Below, in pieces: positions 47,091 through 58,949 of a stretch of 64,000 nucleotides of DNA. Source of the stretch: Jaltomata sinuosa (Eukaryota > Streptophyta > Magnoliopsida > Solanales > Solanaceae); NCBI GenBank assembly GCA_003996215.1, contig QJPP01000285.1, positions 558,001-622,000 of the forward strand. The letters are read 5' to 3'. Within the stretch, counting starts at the first letter, position 1. Every line of letters begins with the position of its first letter. The position numbers and the translations under genes are program-made. The notes under the pieces were generated by a model that ran no database searches, had not been told where the DNA came from, and saw nothing but the letters and a program-made list of their open reading frames with translations.

Positions 47091-47929
47091 GAAGAGAAGA
47101 AAACCATCCAAACAAGTTGTAAATCTCACAAAACTTGAGGAAGCAAAGTTAAATTTCTTCCAAAAAAATCCAATTGATACAATCAAAATAAAACAACAGA
47201 AGGAAAATTCTATTTTCTCTGTGCCCATTTTTACCGAAAGAAGAGAAGAGAAGAGAAGAAAACCATCCAAACAAGCTGTAAATCTCACAAAACTTGAGGA
47301 AGCAAAGTTAAATTTCTTCCAAAAAAATTCAATTGATACAATCAAAATAAAACAACAGAAAAAACACTCAATTGATACTATCAAATCTTTCAAAAATTAT
47401 CGCTTGCACTATCCATATTGGCCGAATCTTCTAAACGAAATATTATCCGTGAATTCAAGGAGCTATCAATTCTTCGAGTTCATCACCTCTGCCTCCCAAA
47501 ATTCATGCAAGTAGGTAACCAATCTTGTATCCGGCATCCAACTTTCAATCAAGCAAGGTCATGAGACTGCTAAATATCAAAGATAGACGAATACCTAAGG
47601 TGTACATTAGGAATAAAGAGAGGAAGGTAGATCTGAGCACATCCGCTAATGCACCTCTAAAACAAGGGTGAATGTGTGTGGGGGGGGGGGGGAGCAGTTA
47701 ACCGTGAATTTTGGATGTTGAATTTGAATTTTGAAAGTTAGCGTGATATCAAGCGTATGCAAGATGTGGGATCTGTGGTGGGTGGGTGAAGTGATGTATT
47801 TGAGCAAAAGAAAGGGGGTTTCTTGTTAACATATGATATATAATGTAACTAAAATAAAGTAGTGGGAGATTTAGTAGATATGGTAAGGATGTATGTCTCT
47901 TTAGGTAGTTTTTCCTAAATATATTCTAT

Positions 47930-48440
47930 ACTAGATACATTACTCGTGTCAGCACGGGCCCAATATATGTTACATAGAAAAAATTTAAAAAGTCACTAAA
48001 TTTATTATACGTTTTTTAGTTATTGTGATTTATAATACTTTTTATGTCATTTTCAAATAATATATATTACTCTTTTCAATTTACGTGGCACAAATAAATT
48101 TTGAACAGTGAACCAAATTTCTTATATGATTTTTAAATATTTTCAGTTGTTAATTATTGTATTATTCTTTCGGTCCCAATTTATGTGGCACTAATAGAAT
48201 TTTGAGAGTCAACTAAATTTTATATTGTGCTTTATAATATCTTTTACGTAATTATCAAATACATAACATAATATTTAATCAAATATATAATAGATTAAAA
48301 TGAAAAGTAAGACAAATAAATTAAAATGGTAAAATATTAAATTCTTTGAAGTGGAGCACTGCAAGGACACAGCTCAAGCAGACATATCGTCCAAGAGTTG
48401 TCTGCTTGAGCTGTGTGCTCAAGCCTCTTATATATATGTA
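47930..48440. mobile_element. Element with CGTGTCAGCACGGGCC start and terminal hairpin
   Basis: It starts CTAGATACATTACTCGTG then CAGCACGGGCCCAATATATG, as does the intron array at 2745. It contains Stowaway-like blocks (AATTTATGTGGCACTAATAG) and ends with a long hairpin at 48367-48416 followed by CTCTTATATATATG. It has no coding capacity. The class is uncertain; a Helitron-like or MITE origin is possible. Confidence 0.55.
48367..48416. repeat. Perfect 18-bp stem hairpin
   Basis: ACACAGCTCAAGCAGACA (48367-48384) and its exact complement (48399-48416) flank a 14-nt loop. Confidence 0.95.
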
Positions 48441-49680
48441 TAATTTACACCTCTTATGATTTATTTATTTATTTTCTAAAAAAGAACCTTTTTATTTAAT
48501 AGAAATTCCACACAAATAAAACTTTATGTAACTATAATTATGTTAACATAATTTCAAAACGAAAGAATAAATAAAAAATTAAAATAAAATTACAAATAAA
48601 TTACACATTCAAAAGTGCAAGAAAGTTATTGTTAATAATTAGTATATATAATTAAATAATATGTGTTTATTTTTTTATTTATAACTTTTGAACAATAAAT
48701 ATTTCAAAAAATGTTTATTGTTTTTAATCAAAAGCACAAAAAAAAGTCAAACTTTTTATCTTCATTTTTAAATTTTATAAAAATGTCCATGACAAACATC
48801 TTATTTATAGTTTAGTTTATATTTTAATTTTAAAACTTTGTATTTGTTTAGACTTTCCCATAACAAATATATCATGTAATATAATAATAAATTAGTAATT
48901 GGGTATGAGAAAAGTGGACATCAAAACAATACGTAACAAATATTTATCTTTTTCAATTGTATATTTTATTTCACAAAGTAAAATCTTTTTGAGGGGGTGG
49001 GGGTGGGTTTGAATAATAAAGAGATAAGAACCTATGTTATTTCTTTCGCGCATTATTACATACTAGATACTATAGGCCCATGCATTTGTTTGTGTTTTCT
49101 TGAATACATATAACTTATACACACCAGCTTGAGGGTCGTTAAAATATAGGAATAGAAATATGATTTGTATAGTATACTACTTAAAAAAGAATGGTCATGT
49201 AATATCTATAAAAATAGGACTCAATATAATAATATTATCAATATACAATTCAATAGTATTTTTTATTTCTCATAGGATTAAATCTTGAAAGCCCCTCTTC
49301 CAAGTTCTTTCTTGAACCCTTCTGATCAAAGTTCAGCTTTTGGTTAATAAAAACAAAATTACCCAAGATCACTGACATAATAAGAATGACAGTATCTTGA
49401 TTTTTGTTACACTTATTTTGTTGTAACAATAGAAATGCTTGTCAGCTTATTCTTAACTTCTCAAGAAGAATTTGAAAGTATTTGAAAGCATATATGTACC
49501 AAGAAGTAAATCAGTTATTTCTTGAAAAATTTCACTCTTCTATTATCATTCATTTTAACAAGAGGGCATTTTAGTGCATAAAACAGTACAATCAAGATTA
49601 AAATATACAATTATATGCTTACAATTGAAAAGTAAATTCTTAAAAATAAAGGAAAGAAATGCTTTATGTATAGCACATCA
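48441..49680. other. AT-rich spacer, no gene
   Basis: Very AT-rich. A G-rich run (GAGGGGGTGGGGGTGGG) lies at about 48991. TACTAGATACTATAGGCCCA at 49061 resembles the start of the repeat at 47930. No coding signal. Confidence 0.5.
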
Positions 49681-50187
49681 AGAATTAATGCAGATCATAC
49701 AATTTAAAGAACATAACAACAAATAAAACTTAGGCTTGTGATCTTGAATAGTAATGCTAAAATTATATGGACATAATGGAGTAGTCACTTCAACAGATCC
49801 TTCAAGCATTTGACAAACCTTTCTTATAGTAGGCCTCATTGACGGAACCTCCTGAATGCACCAAATACCAACCATCACAAACCTCTCAAGTTGCCTCTTG
49901 TCATTCAAGACCTCGATATCACTTTGAACCAGAGCTTCCAATTTTCCTTCTTGAAAGCAATTCAGAACCCAATCCGTAAGAATCTCCTCTGGTTCATAGC
50001 TTTCCTCGTTCTCATAATTTTTCCAGCAAGTGATGATCTCTAGTAGCAGTACACCAAAGCTATAAACATTCACCTTAATCGTGACCTGACTATTTTTGAA
50101 CCATTCTGGTTCAACATCACTTCTTGTCCCTCTTATATTAGTAAACATTCGACTCTGGTTAATCATCATCAGTTTAGACAATTTCAT
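49681..50187 (-). pseudogene. G-type lectin S-receptor-like Ser/Thr kinase, C-terminal fragment
   Basis: The minus-strand frame holds 169 codons of the C-terminal kinase lobe: LSKLMMINQSRMF (after the DFG position), PEWF, VYSFGVLLLEII, ILTDWVLNCFQEGKLEALVQ, LERFVMVGIWCIQEVPSMRP and RKVCQMLEGSVEV. This order is diagnostic of the RLK1/LecRK G-type family, membrane receptors with an extracellular lectin domain. The extracellular part, membrane segment, N-lobe and catalytic loop are absent upstream. The conserved Asp before VYSFG is Asn, and the activation-segment GYVAPEWF is altered to SDVEPEWF. The Ogre LTR begins only 154 bp away, but upstream kinase sequence already ends at about 50190, so truncation came before or with that insertion. 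Confidence 0.8.
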
Positions 50188-50341
50188 TAAGCAGGATTAG
50201 ATGTGTTTATAAAATGCAATTTCTAACAAATGTGTTATTTGTACATAAAGCACCTATAGCATGCACTTAAACGTGCTATGCAGACAGGAATGTTTCGAAA
50301 TTATGCTCTTATGCATATTCTAACTGAAAAGTCTAAGTAAC

Positions 50342-53300
50342 TGTTGACACCCAATTTTGACCTCCCTATACCTCTCTCGGACTGTTATTTTAATAATAAT
50401 AATTATTTTAAATATTAATTTATTTTACATTTTTTACTTGATTCATTAAATGAATTACTTGTTAACACTTTAAAATTAGTATATAAATATATAATTATTC
50501 TCTATTATTACTATTTTTATCTTAAATTTCATATGATATTACATGTCATTTATTTTACGTACAATATATATACGTAATTTATTTATTTTTAAAATAATTT
50601 ATCTTTTGATAATTATAGTTAATTATTATTTTTATCTACTAAATTCTATAAACGTAGTAGTTTATTTATTAAATAACCATCCGAATTCAATTTCCAATCT
50701 CAATTTATTTAAATCCTAGCTCCTTTCTACCCAATTTATTTCAATTTTAGCCTAAATTGGGCTAATTTGGCCCAATTTTAAATTCCAAAGTCTAAACCAA
50801 TCTCAGCCGTTGATCTAATACGATCAACGGCCGAGATCAAACCACTTTCTTCTTTCCTTTTAAACAACACACCCCCAACCCTAACCCCATTCTCCTCAAA
50901 CCGCCTCCACCCTCTCTCCCTCATGCCTCATCTCTTTCAACCGCCGCCGCTGACAACGCCGGCACCACCACCTCCCATACTCTTTCCTCTCTCTGTTTCT
51001 CCACCTCCGCTATCGCTGCCGCCGCTCCACCATCGCCGGTGAAGCAGCCACCAACAACACTGCCCCGACGAAATAGCTGCTGCTTCCACCAGCCGGCGCC
51101 ACCTCCCCTCCCATACTTCTCTCTCCCTCTGTTTCTCCACCAAGTCTGGCGGACCGCCGCCTCAACCCCCATTTCCCCGAGCTCCTTCTTCTCTCTTTCC
51201 CCTACATCTGATAAATGGCCACCCAAATCCAGAAACCGCCATACCCTTTCCCTTCCTCTCTTCGTCCTCTTTCTTCTTTACCTCTCACTCCAAACAGAAA
51301 CCCCGCACCCCTTTTTGCTTCTCCGAACAGACCCCTCTAACCTTCTTTACAGTTCACAACCAGAAACCCCAAAGGTTTGTCTCCTCCGACAAGAATGCTG
51401 AGTTCGACGCTCGTTCACGGTTTTCATCAGAAAAATCATTTTAATTACAGGTTTCTTCGAATTTGTACTCGGTACGCTATTTGATGTTCATTTTGTGCTC
51501 AATTTCAACTCACCGTCCTTAATTGACAGATTGTGCTATTAATATTGTTGTAAATTTAGTGTTACATTTGTCTACTCATGCTTGATATATTGTTATATGT
51601 CAATCATCTTGAATCATGTTCCCTTGCTTAATCCAATCACATATTCTGTTTTGAAGCAATCAACGGTAATTTTCAAATCAAGTTGGAACCTTGGTGACTT
51701 TGAATTTGGATTGTGATAGCCTCTGACTTAGCTTTATTTGGTAAATTTGGACTGATTTGTGTTGAAAACGTTTTTGATTGTCGAAGGAAAAGTCATATCT
51801 TTTCTTACTGGCTTCCTTTAAATGGCAATATGGCAGATATTACTTGCTAATTTATGGTAAAATTAACTTTGATTTACACCTTTTTTTTTTTGGAAGATGT
51901 CATCTGTAATCACCTCATTGATTTACTTCGTTTCCATAAACTGTTTTGGACAGCTTGCATACTTATAGTAGGCTCTGATTGTGCACTTAATTGATTAAGT
52001 TACCTTGTATTAGAAAAAGAATCTTGGGACTTGGCTGATTCGTAGTTATTTTCTTTCCTTATGCTATTATCTGTTGATTGGCATCTTGAGACTATTTAGA
52101 CAACTCTTCTCCCTCCTCTCTTCTGTATGGTAAATCAATGATTAATTGATTCTGTTATTGTAATTACAGCAAGAATCCCCTTAATTCCCTCTTAAAAAAT
52201 TATTTCCTTCCTTAATTCAAGTCCTATTTTCTCACTATAAAACACAGTTTCTTTTTCATTTATCTCTCAGACTTGATAGACACTACTACTACTTATATTC
52301 TAAAGTTTCTCTTTTTGGCGGACAAGCTTGCTGATTACTAAGTGTCGAATCTTGAGTATTTTTTCTTGTCATTTGCGGCTAATCGGTTAGTACTTCATTT
52401 TATATGTGTGGTTACTGTGTAGTTTAGAATGCATACTTTACTCCATCGACGTTTATCTATTATTATTCTAAACAGTTTTGAATTGAAGAAATTATGTATG
52501 TCTTTTGATACTTCTGTGTCAAAATCTGAGAATCATTATAGAAATGTCTATAAGTTTGAAGTCTTAATCTGCTACTGTTGCTTGAGTAAATCTTGTTTTA
52601 CATTGATCGTTTGTTAGTTTATATAATTATCTGCCTGTACGTGTTTTCGTGTTACTTGTTTAAAAACGGAGGTCTTAATGCATCCCTACCCTTGGCATAA
52701 GCACTGCCTAGAATCCTTGAGATTCTCAGGAACTTGATATGTTGAGGGATGATTTCAGGGGTTGTATTAGATCCTCCAAATCCTATGTCTTATATATTTG
52801 ACAGGTTTCTGTTAGAAGACGGGTTCTACAGTGAAGAGTTCCTTGGGATTGGGAGATCTTTATAGCTTTAGTCTTTATCAATTTTATTATGTTTTTATAT
52901 TTATTCTTTTGGGTCTGTAATATTATTGTATAAACTTTGATAATAAATAAAATACTTTAGAGGTTGCTATGGGGGAGGGGCAAACTATGTGCTATCTGTT
53001 ATTCAAACGTGTTTGATAAAATTAACGTAGAAAGCATGACTATAGACATTAACTAATTGGCTCGTTAATTTAACTTAAAATGGCATATCAACAGGTTTAA
53101 TAAGGAATTTCCAGAATATAGCAATCTAGTATTCTAGTTGTTATGTACGTCTTAAATTTAAGTTATGATTCTTACGTTCCTTGCATGCTCGTACAACTTT
53201 CATTTTGCATGTTACTCGCAATTTCTGCCGAATAACTAATATAACATAATTAGTTACCATGCCTATAGGATGAAAAAAAAATAATAATCTATTTTAGCAT

Positions 53301-54942
53301 AACTAAGTTAGTTATCACGATGCAAAAAAAATCAGTTTCAACATTTAAAATGAATTAGCTATCATGCATATAGTATTTAAATCAGTTTCAGTTTTCCTTT
53401 GTATTAAATTAGGAGCCGTGCTTATATGATCAATATCTGTTTCCGTTGTGAATTAGAAACCCTGCTCATGGAATTAAATTAGTTTTTTTAGCATATAAGA
53501 TAATTAATATCACGGTTATAGGTTTAAACCTGCTTTGGCATATTTAATTAGCCAGCATGCTTATAGTATTGATTCAGTTTCTGCATATTAAATTAGAAAC
53601 CATGCCTATAGGGTGTAAATCTGTTACAGCAATTTAATTAGTTTAGAAATCATGTCTATAGGTTAAAACCTGTTTTAGCATTTTAAATCATTTGGTTATC
53701 AATTTCAACATGCTACATCAGTTTTTTTTTTTTCCATATCAAATTAGAAATCATGCATGTAGGATTTAACATGTTAAATTAGAAATCTGGCCTACAAGTT
53801 TACTCTAGCTTCAGCATATAATTTAATTAACCATCATGTCTATAGCTTTAAAACAATTTTAGTATGTTAAATAACCAATTGTCATGTTTGTAAGGTTAGA
53901 TTTATTTTCAGCATGTTAAATAATTAGAGATTTTGCTCATAGGTCTCAAATAATAAATTTTCTGCATATCTGTATTATTAGAAATCCCGTTCATAGATTT
54001 AGTGAAAGTGATAATTTTTTAAACACGTTAATCACTTAGGTATCTTTTTTAATTAATTTGGAGGCTTATATGAGACCTTATGTGCTACTTGCGTAAAAGT
54101 CCTTGTATGTCTTTTGTATGACGTTAACTCGAGTCTAATTAGTAGCCTTAGGTTTTATTTGTCTAGACCCATATTCAAATAGTAGTCCAATGCCTCTTGG
54201 ATATTAAGTCGGGACGGGTAGGCATACTAAGGTACGCTAGATTTTTCATTTCTTTAGTGCGCTCCTAGGAATAATAATTTTAATAACCAACTTAGGCGGG
54301 TAGATAGACGGATATGATGGAAATCGACCCGAGCAGAATACGACAATATCTTTGGAATTGTCTCCGATAATAAGTCGGGCGCTGATCCGAATAGGTTAGA
54401 ATTAACTTAGGTTTGTTTCTTTTCATCTGTTTGGGATAGTTAACTAAGTCACTTAGTAATTAGGTCCCTTTTCCTATATCATTGTGTCACTTTTGGCTTC
54501 TCGCTTATCTGATTTTCTTTTTTTCGCTTATTTATTTATTGCGTTAACTCATGCATGATTTTCTCATTTAAGATTTTAGTAATTAAATTGGCTTAAATAC
54601 TTGTTTTAAAATAAAGTTTTACTTGTTTAATTACATAGTCTTTAGTTTAATTAATCGACCTATTATTTATCACCTATTCCCACATAAATAACGAATCCGG
54701 CAGGGACCCACATTTGTGGACCTCGAAAGGTGCTTAACACCTTCCTTTCGAGGTAACTTGAACCCTTACCCGATTCTCTGGTTGCATAGACTTAAAAATA
54801 AAATCTAATTTAGTTGTAGTTAGTTAGAACGGCGCCCTAACGCGCCTTAAATTCGTTAGGTGGCGACTCTTCACGCTCTCTTCCTAAAAAGAGAGTTGTC
54901 ACGTCGAAACCCGCTTTTCCGCGAGAAAAGTGGGGCGCGACA
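50342..54942 (+). repeat. 5' LTR of the Ogre-type element (4601 bp)
   Basis: It starts TGTTGACACCCAATTTTGAC and ends GGGGCGCGACA, with TG...CA tips. A CT-rich, CCG-rich stretch lies at 50860-51330. The first 2.67 kb are repeated almost exactly at 61333-64000, offset 10991 bp. Confidence 0.93.
50800..50837. repeat. LTR hairpin
   Basis: ATCTCAGCCGTTGATC and GATCAACGGCCGAGAT pair with one mismatch around a 6-nt loop. The same structure recurs in the 3' LTR near 61791. Confidence 0.75.
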
Positions 54943-54945
54943 GAA

Positions 54946-54963
54946 TGGCGACTCTGCTGGGGA
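54946..54963 (+). promoter_or_regulatory. tRNA primer-binding site
   Basis: TGGCGACTCTGCTGGGGA lies 3 bp after the LTR. This is the PBS form used by Ogre/Tat elements, usually ascribed to tRNA-Arg. Confidence 0.8.
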
Positions 54964-55836
54964 TACTTAGGTTCTAACCATTATGGGTTTGTATTTTATG
55001 TGGGATTTCATGTTTTATTTATCTCTGTTTTGTTACCTTTATAGGATTGAATTTGTTTTTATTTTTATTTTTTTTTAAAAAAAAGGAAATTTATGATTAA
55101 TCCCTTTTCCCTTTTCTCCCTTATTTGTTTCCTTAAATAATCGAGTCTGTTTCATGTTAATATCTTTTCTTATTCTCCTTACGTGTTTTCTTACTAGTAT
55201 TTCATGATTAGTTTATTATTTATTCTGTCTAGTTATTTAGTATATCTCGTGATGCATTTATTCCTTTCCCTTTATTTATTTATTTTTATTTCTTGATCTT
55301 GCTTTATTTATGTTGTTATTGTTTCGTTAAACTGTTCATGTGTTACTGTTTTTCACTATATGCTACATGGTACTGCTTTTCATAACTGTCATTTCGCTCA
55401 TATCTCTCCCACTTGGGAACTTCACACTTTCACACACTATACACGTGAGTTGTGCCTTTGCACTTCTCCAAAATTCTTTCAAATACCCATTTTAGAGAGT
55501 TGGCATAAACGTGGGGTGAGCGGATAGTTTTGCTACCGTGTGACCACGTGCCTCCTCGCATAGAAAACCTTGAGTCCGTGTCTATCCAAATCTCAGAAAC
55601 CTAGGATAGTGTTGTATCTACCCCTTTATATAAGTCATGCATGCATCATCCATAGGTGGTTTGGCTCTAGGAGCCAACCCGCGAAATTAGCAGCCTCCTT
55701 ATTGTCAAAGGGTTCCCATCAATCCAAAGACAAATAATCATATTATGTGCTAAGTGATCATGACAAATTAACCCAAGCCAGTTTAATATGAAAGAAGTTT
55801 AGAAAAGTTTGTTTTGTTTCTCTTTCAGGCTGTAGA
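54964..55836. other. Ogre leader between PBS and ORF1
   Basis: T-rich untranslated leader without open frames, as is usual in this element group. Confidence 0.6.
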
Positions 55837-56097
55837 ATGGAAGGCAAACCGGCATTTACCAACACTAGGATGGTTATGGGTGTTCCCCACAAATTAAGGA
55901 GATGGTGGGAAGATATGAAGAAAGAACATGGTAAAGAGATTCGTCGGTCCTTGGGTTTCCTGACCTCTTTGATTTATGTAGCTCCAGATCGGTATTTGAT
56001 CAAGGCTTTGTTGCAATTCTGGGACCCTGAAAGGGTCGTTTTCAAGTTTAGCGACTTTGAGTTAGCACCGACCGTGGAAGAGATTGGATGCTTTTGA
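55837..56097 (+). pseudogene. Ogre ORF1 remnant
   Basis: An 86-codon frame (MEGKPAFTNTRM ... LRRWWEDMKK ... FWDPERVVFKFSDFELAPTV) precedes gag. Ogre elements carry an extra ORF1 of unknown function here, normally several hundred codons; the phrase WDPERVVFKFSDFELAPTVEE is its recognisable start. This copy ends at a stop in the middle of the conserved region. The next 350 bp are non-coding except for a trace of the same ORF (AYLWLNEVPCI-like near 56295), so most of ORF1 is deleted. Confidence 0.65.
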
Positions 56098-56449
56098 ATT
56101 TAGGATTTTCCCTTGTCATCCCGCTTTCCCCTAGCTTTACTTTCTTGTTTTTCCATTTCCGCAAAGAATTATGGTAGATCAAAATTTGATTTAATAAATG
56201 GTTTACTTTGTTTATTATCTGACTCTAAACTCTGACTAATATTTAAAGCTTGGCTTGGATTAAAATGTCCTGAATCATATATGTGTCGTTTAGGCCTACC
56301 TCTGGCTCAACGAGGTCCCTTGCATTTAGGACGTTTATTTTTTATTTTATTTTTCGCAACCAATGTGTTTATCTTTAGAATAAATATCTTACTACTAACT
56401 TGGTTTCTGTTAATTTTGTCTTACTCTTACTCCCTTCCCAAAGGTTGAT

Positions 56450-58241
56450 TTGTGTATGCTGGGATATCATACTAGATCGAAAGGGACTCCTCCTCCTCCT
56501 CCTCCGAGTCCAAATCGTGAAAGAAAGGATAAAATGGGTGACAATAGTGCTAGTAAGAGTAAGGAAGTCTCGGAAAGTGTTGGTGGAGACCGTGATGAGC
56601 TGATCTTACGAATGGAGCAAAGAATCATTGACTTACAGGATGAACTGGCGCAAGTTCGTAATTTGGCCAAGTTGTCCTTCACTTTGAACAGTCCTCGTGA
56701 CCTGACGGTCGAGGACAATACCGCCGCAAAGTTTCAAACCATACCCAATATATCGCAACCACAAAATGACTTGCAGCATACTTACATTCTTCCAAGGACT
56801 AGCCAATGTCCTCCACCACAATATCCTACCCTCTCAGCTCCACAAAACTCCCAAACCACTCCAAATATAGTCCCTACCCACGTCCCGGGAAATCATAACC
56901 TAAACCCCATATACGTGGAAACTGCTCCTTTTGTTCAGCACCAGTTTGAACCAGAGCCTTCAAAAAAAGACCGGTTAATACAGAACATGGTCGAAAAGCT
57001 GGAGCAGGTCACCAACAGACTGCAACATATAGAGGGAATTAGAGGGGTGAAGGGTCTGAATTATGAAGACCTATGTATGCACCCAGACGTTGAATTACCA
57101 GAGGGGTACAAACCCCCCAAATTTGAGTTATTCAATGGGACCGGGGATCCCAAAGCGCACTTGAGAATGTACTGTGATAAGCTGGTGGGAGTAGGAAGAG
57201 ATGAGAAAATACGGATGAAGCTGTTCATGAGAAGCCTTACCGGGGAGGCCTTAACCTGGTACATTGAGCAGGACACCAGAAAGTGGTCCAGATGGATAGA
57301 CATGGCCTCCGACTTTGTAGAAAGATTTGGATTCAACATGGACAACGCCCCAAATTGGTTTTACATTCAAAACCTGAAGAAGAAGCCTAATGAATTGTTT
57401 CGGGAATATGCCTTGAGATGGAGAGCTGAAGCGGCCAGAGCCCGACCTCCAATGGACGAGGCTCAAATGAAAGATTATTTTATTCGGGCCCAGGAACCAC
57501 AATACTATGAAAAGATGATGCTCATTACGGAAAAGAGTTTCGCCGAGATCATCCAGGTCGGGGAAAGGTTAGAGGAAGGCATCAAAAGTGGTAGCATTAT
57601 CAATTTGGAGGCTCTACAGGCTACCAGTAAGTCCCTACAATCTGGCGGAATTTCTGAAAACCGAAAGAAAAAAGAAGTGGAGACTGTGATGATGGCACAA
57701 GATTTCAAAACACCGCTCATTTCCCAAACGCCTACAGCCCATCCTCCACTATACCAACAATCTTCATACCATGTCCCTTTTTTATCAAATGCCTGCATAC
57801 CCATACCAAATCCCTTCTCACCCCGTTTATAGCGCCCAGCCTTCTCAATTCCAATCTCCCCCACCTAATCCAAATTACAGACCCCGAGCCAATTTCGAGA
57901 AAAGGCCGGTCAAGCAGTATACTCCTTTGGCTGAACCTATTGCCCAGTTGTATGAAAGGTTGAGGGTAGCTGGCCTCATCACTCCCGTTCTCGCTTTACC
58001 TGTAGACACTCAGGCCAAATGGTATGACCCTAACAAAGTCTGTGCGTACCATTCAGGGATGAAAGGTTCACATACTACTGAAGTATGCCACTCATTGAAG
58101 GATCGAATTCAAAGGCTAATTGATACAAAGGTTATTCAGTTGAAAGACCCGGCTCCAAACGTCACCAACAATCCGCTCCCAAATCATCAGGTCAACATGT
58201 TGGAAGTTGGAGAGGCAGTGGATCTAGAAGGCTCTATTTAG
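56450..58241 (+). pseudogene. Ogre gag with one frameshift
   Basis: The first frame (56450-57832) encodes a coiled-coil segment (ELILRMEQRIIDLQDELAQV), a Pro-rich linker, and the retrotransposon gag domain (YKPPKFELFNGTGDPKAHLR, MRSLTGEALTWYIEQ, WIDMASDFVERFGFN, LFREYALRWRAEAARARPPM). It loses frame at a TTTTTT run near 57780. The next frame (57771-58241) resumes with YQMPAYPYQIPSHPVY and holds the zinc-knuckle-like CAYHSGMKGSHTTEVC and LKDRIQRLIDTKVI, ending at TAG 58239-58241, where the family normally continues into protease. A later start at 56534 (MGDNSASKSK) is equally possible. The product would form the particle shell. Confidence 0.85.
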
Positions 58242-58257
58242 GTTATCAAGAAAGAAA

Positions 58258-58286
58258 GGGATGTTGCTCAGATGGTAGAGCACTCG
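58258..58286 (+). other. 29-nt sequence resembling the 5' half of tRNA-Ala
   Basis: GGGATGTTGCTCAGATGGTA followed by GAGCACTCG matches the plant tRNA-Ala 5' half (acceptor strand, D arm, start of the anticodon stem) at 27 of 29 positions as I recall that tRNA. It lies just after the gag stop and before the surviving pol end. No 3' half follows, so it is not a tRNA gene. Confidence 0.5.
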
Positions 58287-58291
58287 TACTA

Positions 58292-58360
58292 GCAGAAATG
58301 GACAGTGAAGTGTGGCCCAAGCCTATCAATTCCGACGCCGTCAAAAGATATTGCATCTGA
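58292..58360 (+). pseudogene. Last 22 codons of Ogre pol
   Basis: The frame AEMDSEVWPKPINSDAVKRY plus CI and TGA is the typical end of Ogre/Tat pol (KPINxDAVKRY). Protease, reverse transcriptase, RNase H and integrase are all absent between 58241 and 58292. Confidence 0.65.
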
Positions 58361-58949
58361 GAAGTTAAAAGAAAGTTATTTCTGTTATGCTTCCTTTGTA
58401 AGTGGAACTACGTTCGACCTGATTCCCGTTTAAGAGGGATATGTAGGCGCTCCTATGGAGTTCGGTCTTATCATAATAAAACCTTTCATTTTCCCTCTAT
58501 CAAGCATTATAACTGGGGCAGGAAATTTTGAGGGAACCTCAAAATTCGCAGCAAGCGATCGCTCATTCTACAAAATTTTCTAGCCGAGAGACAAGTTCTA
58601 CACTGGGGCATAAATTTTTGAGAACCCTTAAAAATTTCATCGGAGCTGCACTCCAAACGCAAAGATAATAAAATGTTGTGATCTCAAATCCTATTTCAAA
58701 GATCATTCATTTATCTGCTCGAGCGAGTGCCCGAAGAGAGTGCGACGGCCCGCAGACACATAACAAGGAGGACAGATGCACCCAAGAGCAGATGCACAAA
58801 TCAACCTCCCCTTTTTACAAATTAACAATTTTTCTTTGAACGCAGAACTAGCAGGTACAAATCCGAGAATTGTCTCAGCAGCATCAAGGCAAACACCGTC
58901 ATCAAAATATGCCAAGAAAGCTAAGCTACTCTATCCCCTCAAAGAAGAA
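58361..58949. other. Ogre 3' UTR, unique part
   Basis: GATTCCCGTTTAAGAGGGAT ATGTAGGCGCTC at 58421 and related ATTCCCGTAAAAACAGGGAT ATGTAGGTGACTT at 61149 are two copies of the conserved Ogre 3' UTR phrase, with the tandem-repeat block lying between them. Confidence 0.6.

Larger units (their letters stand above)
46030..47925. mobile_element. Second MULE-like non-autonomous element
   Basis: The right end (47850-47925: AAAGTAGTGGGAGATTTAGT, then GGTAAGGATGTATGTC and GGTAGTTTTTCC) matches the right end of the Kaonashi MULE at 18700-18765. The interior 46430-46790 is full of ATGTATC(C) repeats like those in that MULE. No transposase is present. It carries a GAA array, a hairpin, and a tandem duplication of about 160 bp (AACTTGAGGAAGCAAAGTTA at about 47131 and 47291). 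The left border is uncertain. Confidence 0.55.

Noticed and set aside
46693..47115. Poly-Ser, poly-Arg and poly-Phe frames
   Set aside because: They are translations of the pure GAA/TTC array.
51039..51401. 120-codon Pro-rich frame, repeated at 62030-62392
   Set aside because: It lies inside the LTR CT-rich region, is matched by frames on the other strand, and has no domain.
58258..58286. Functional tRNA-Ala gene
   Set aside because: Only the 5' half is present; the T arm, 3' acceptor strand and box B are missing.
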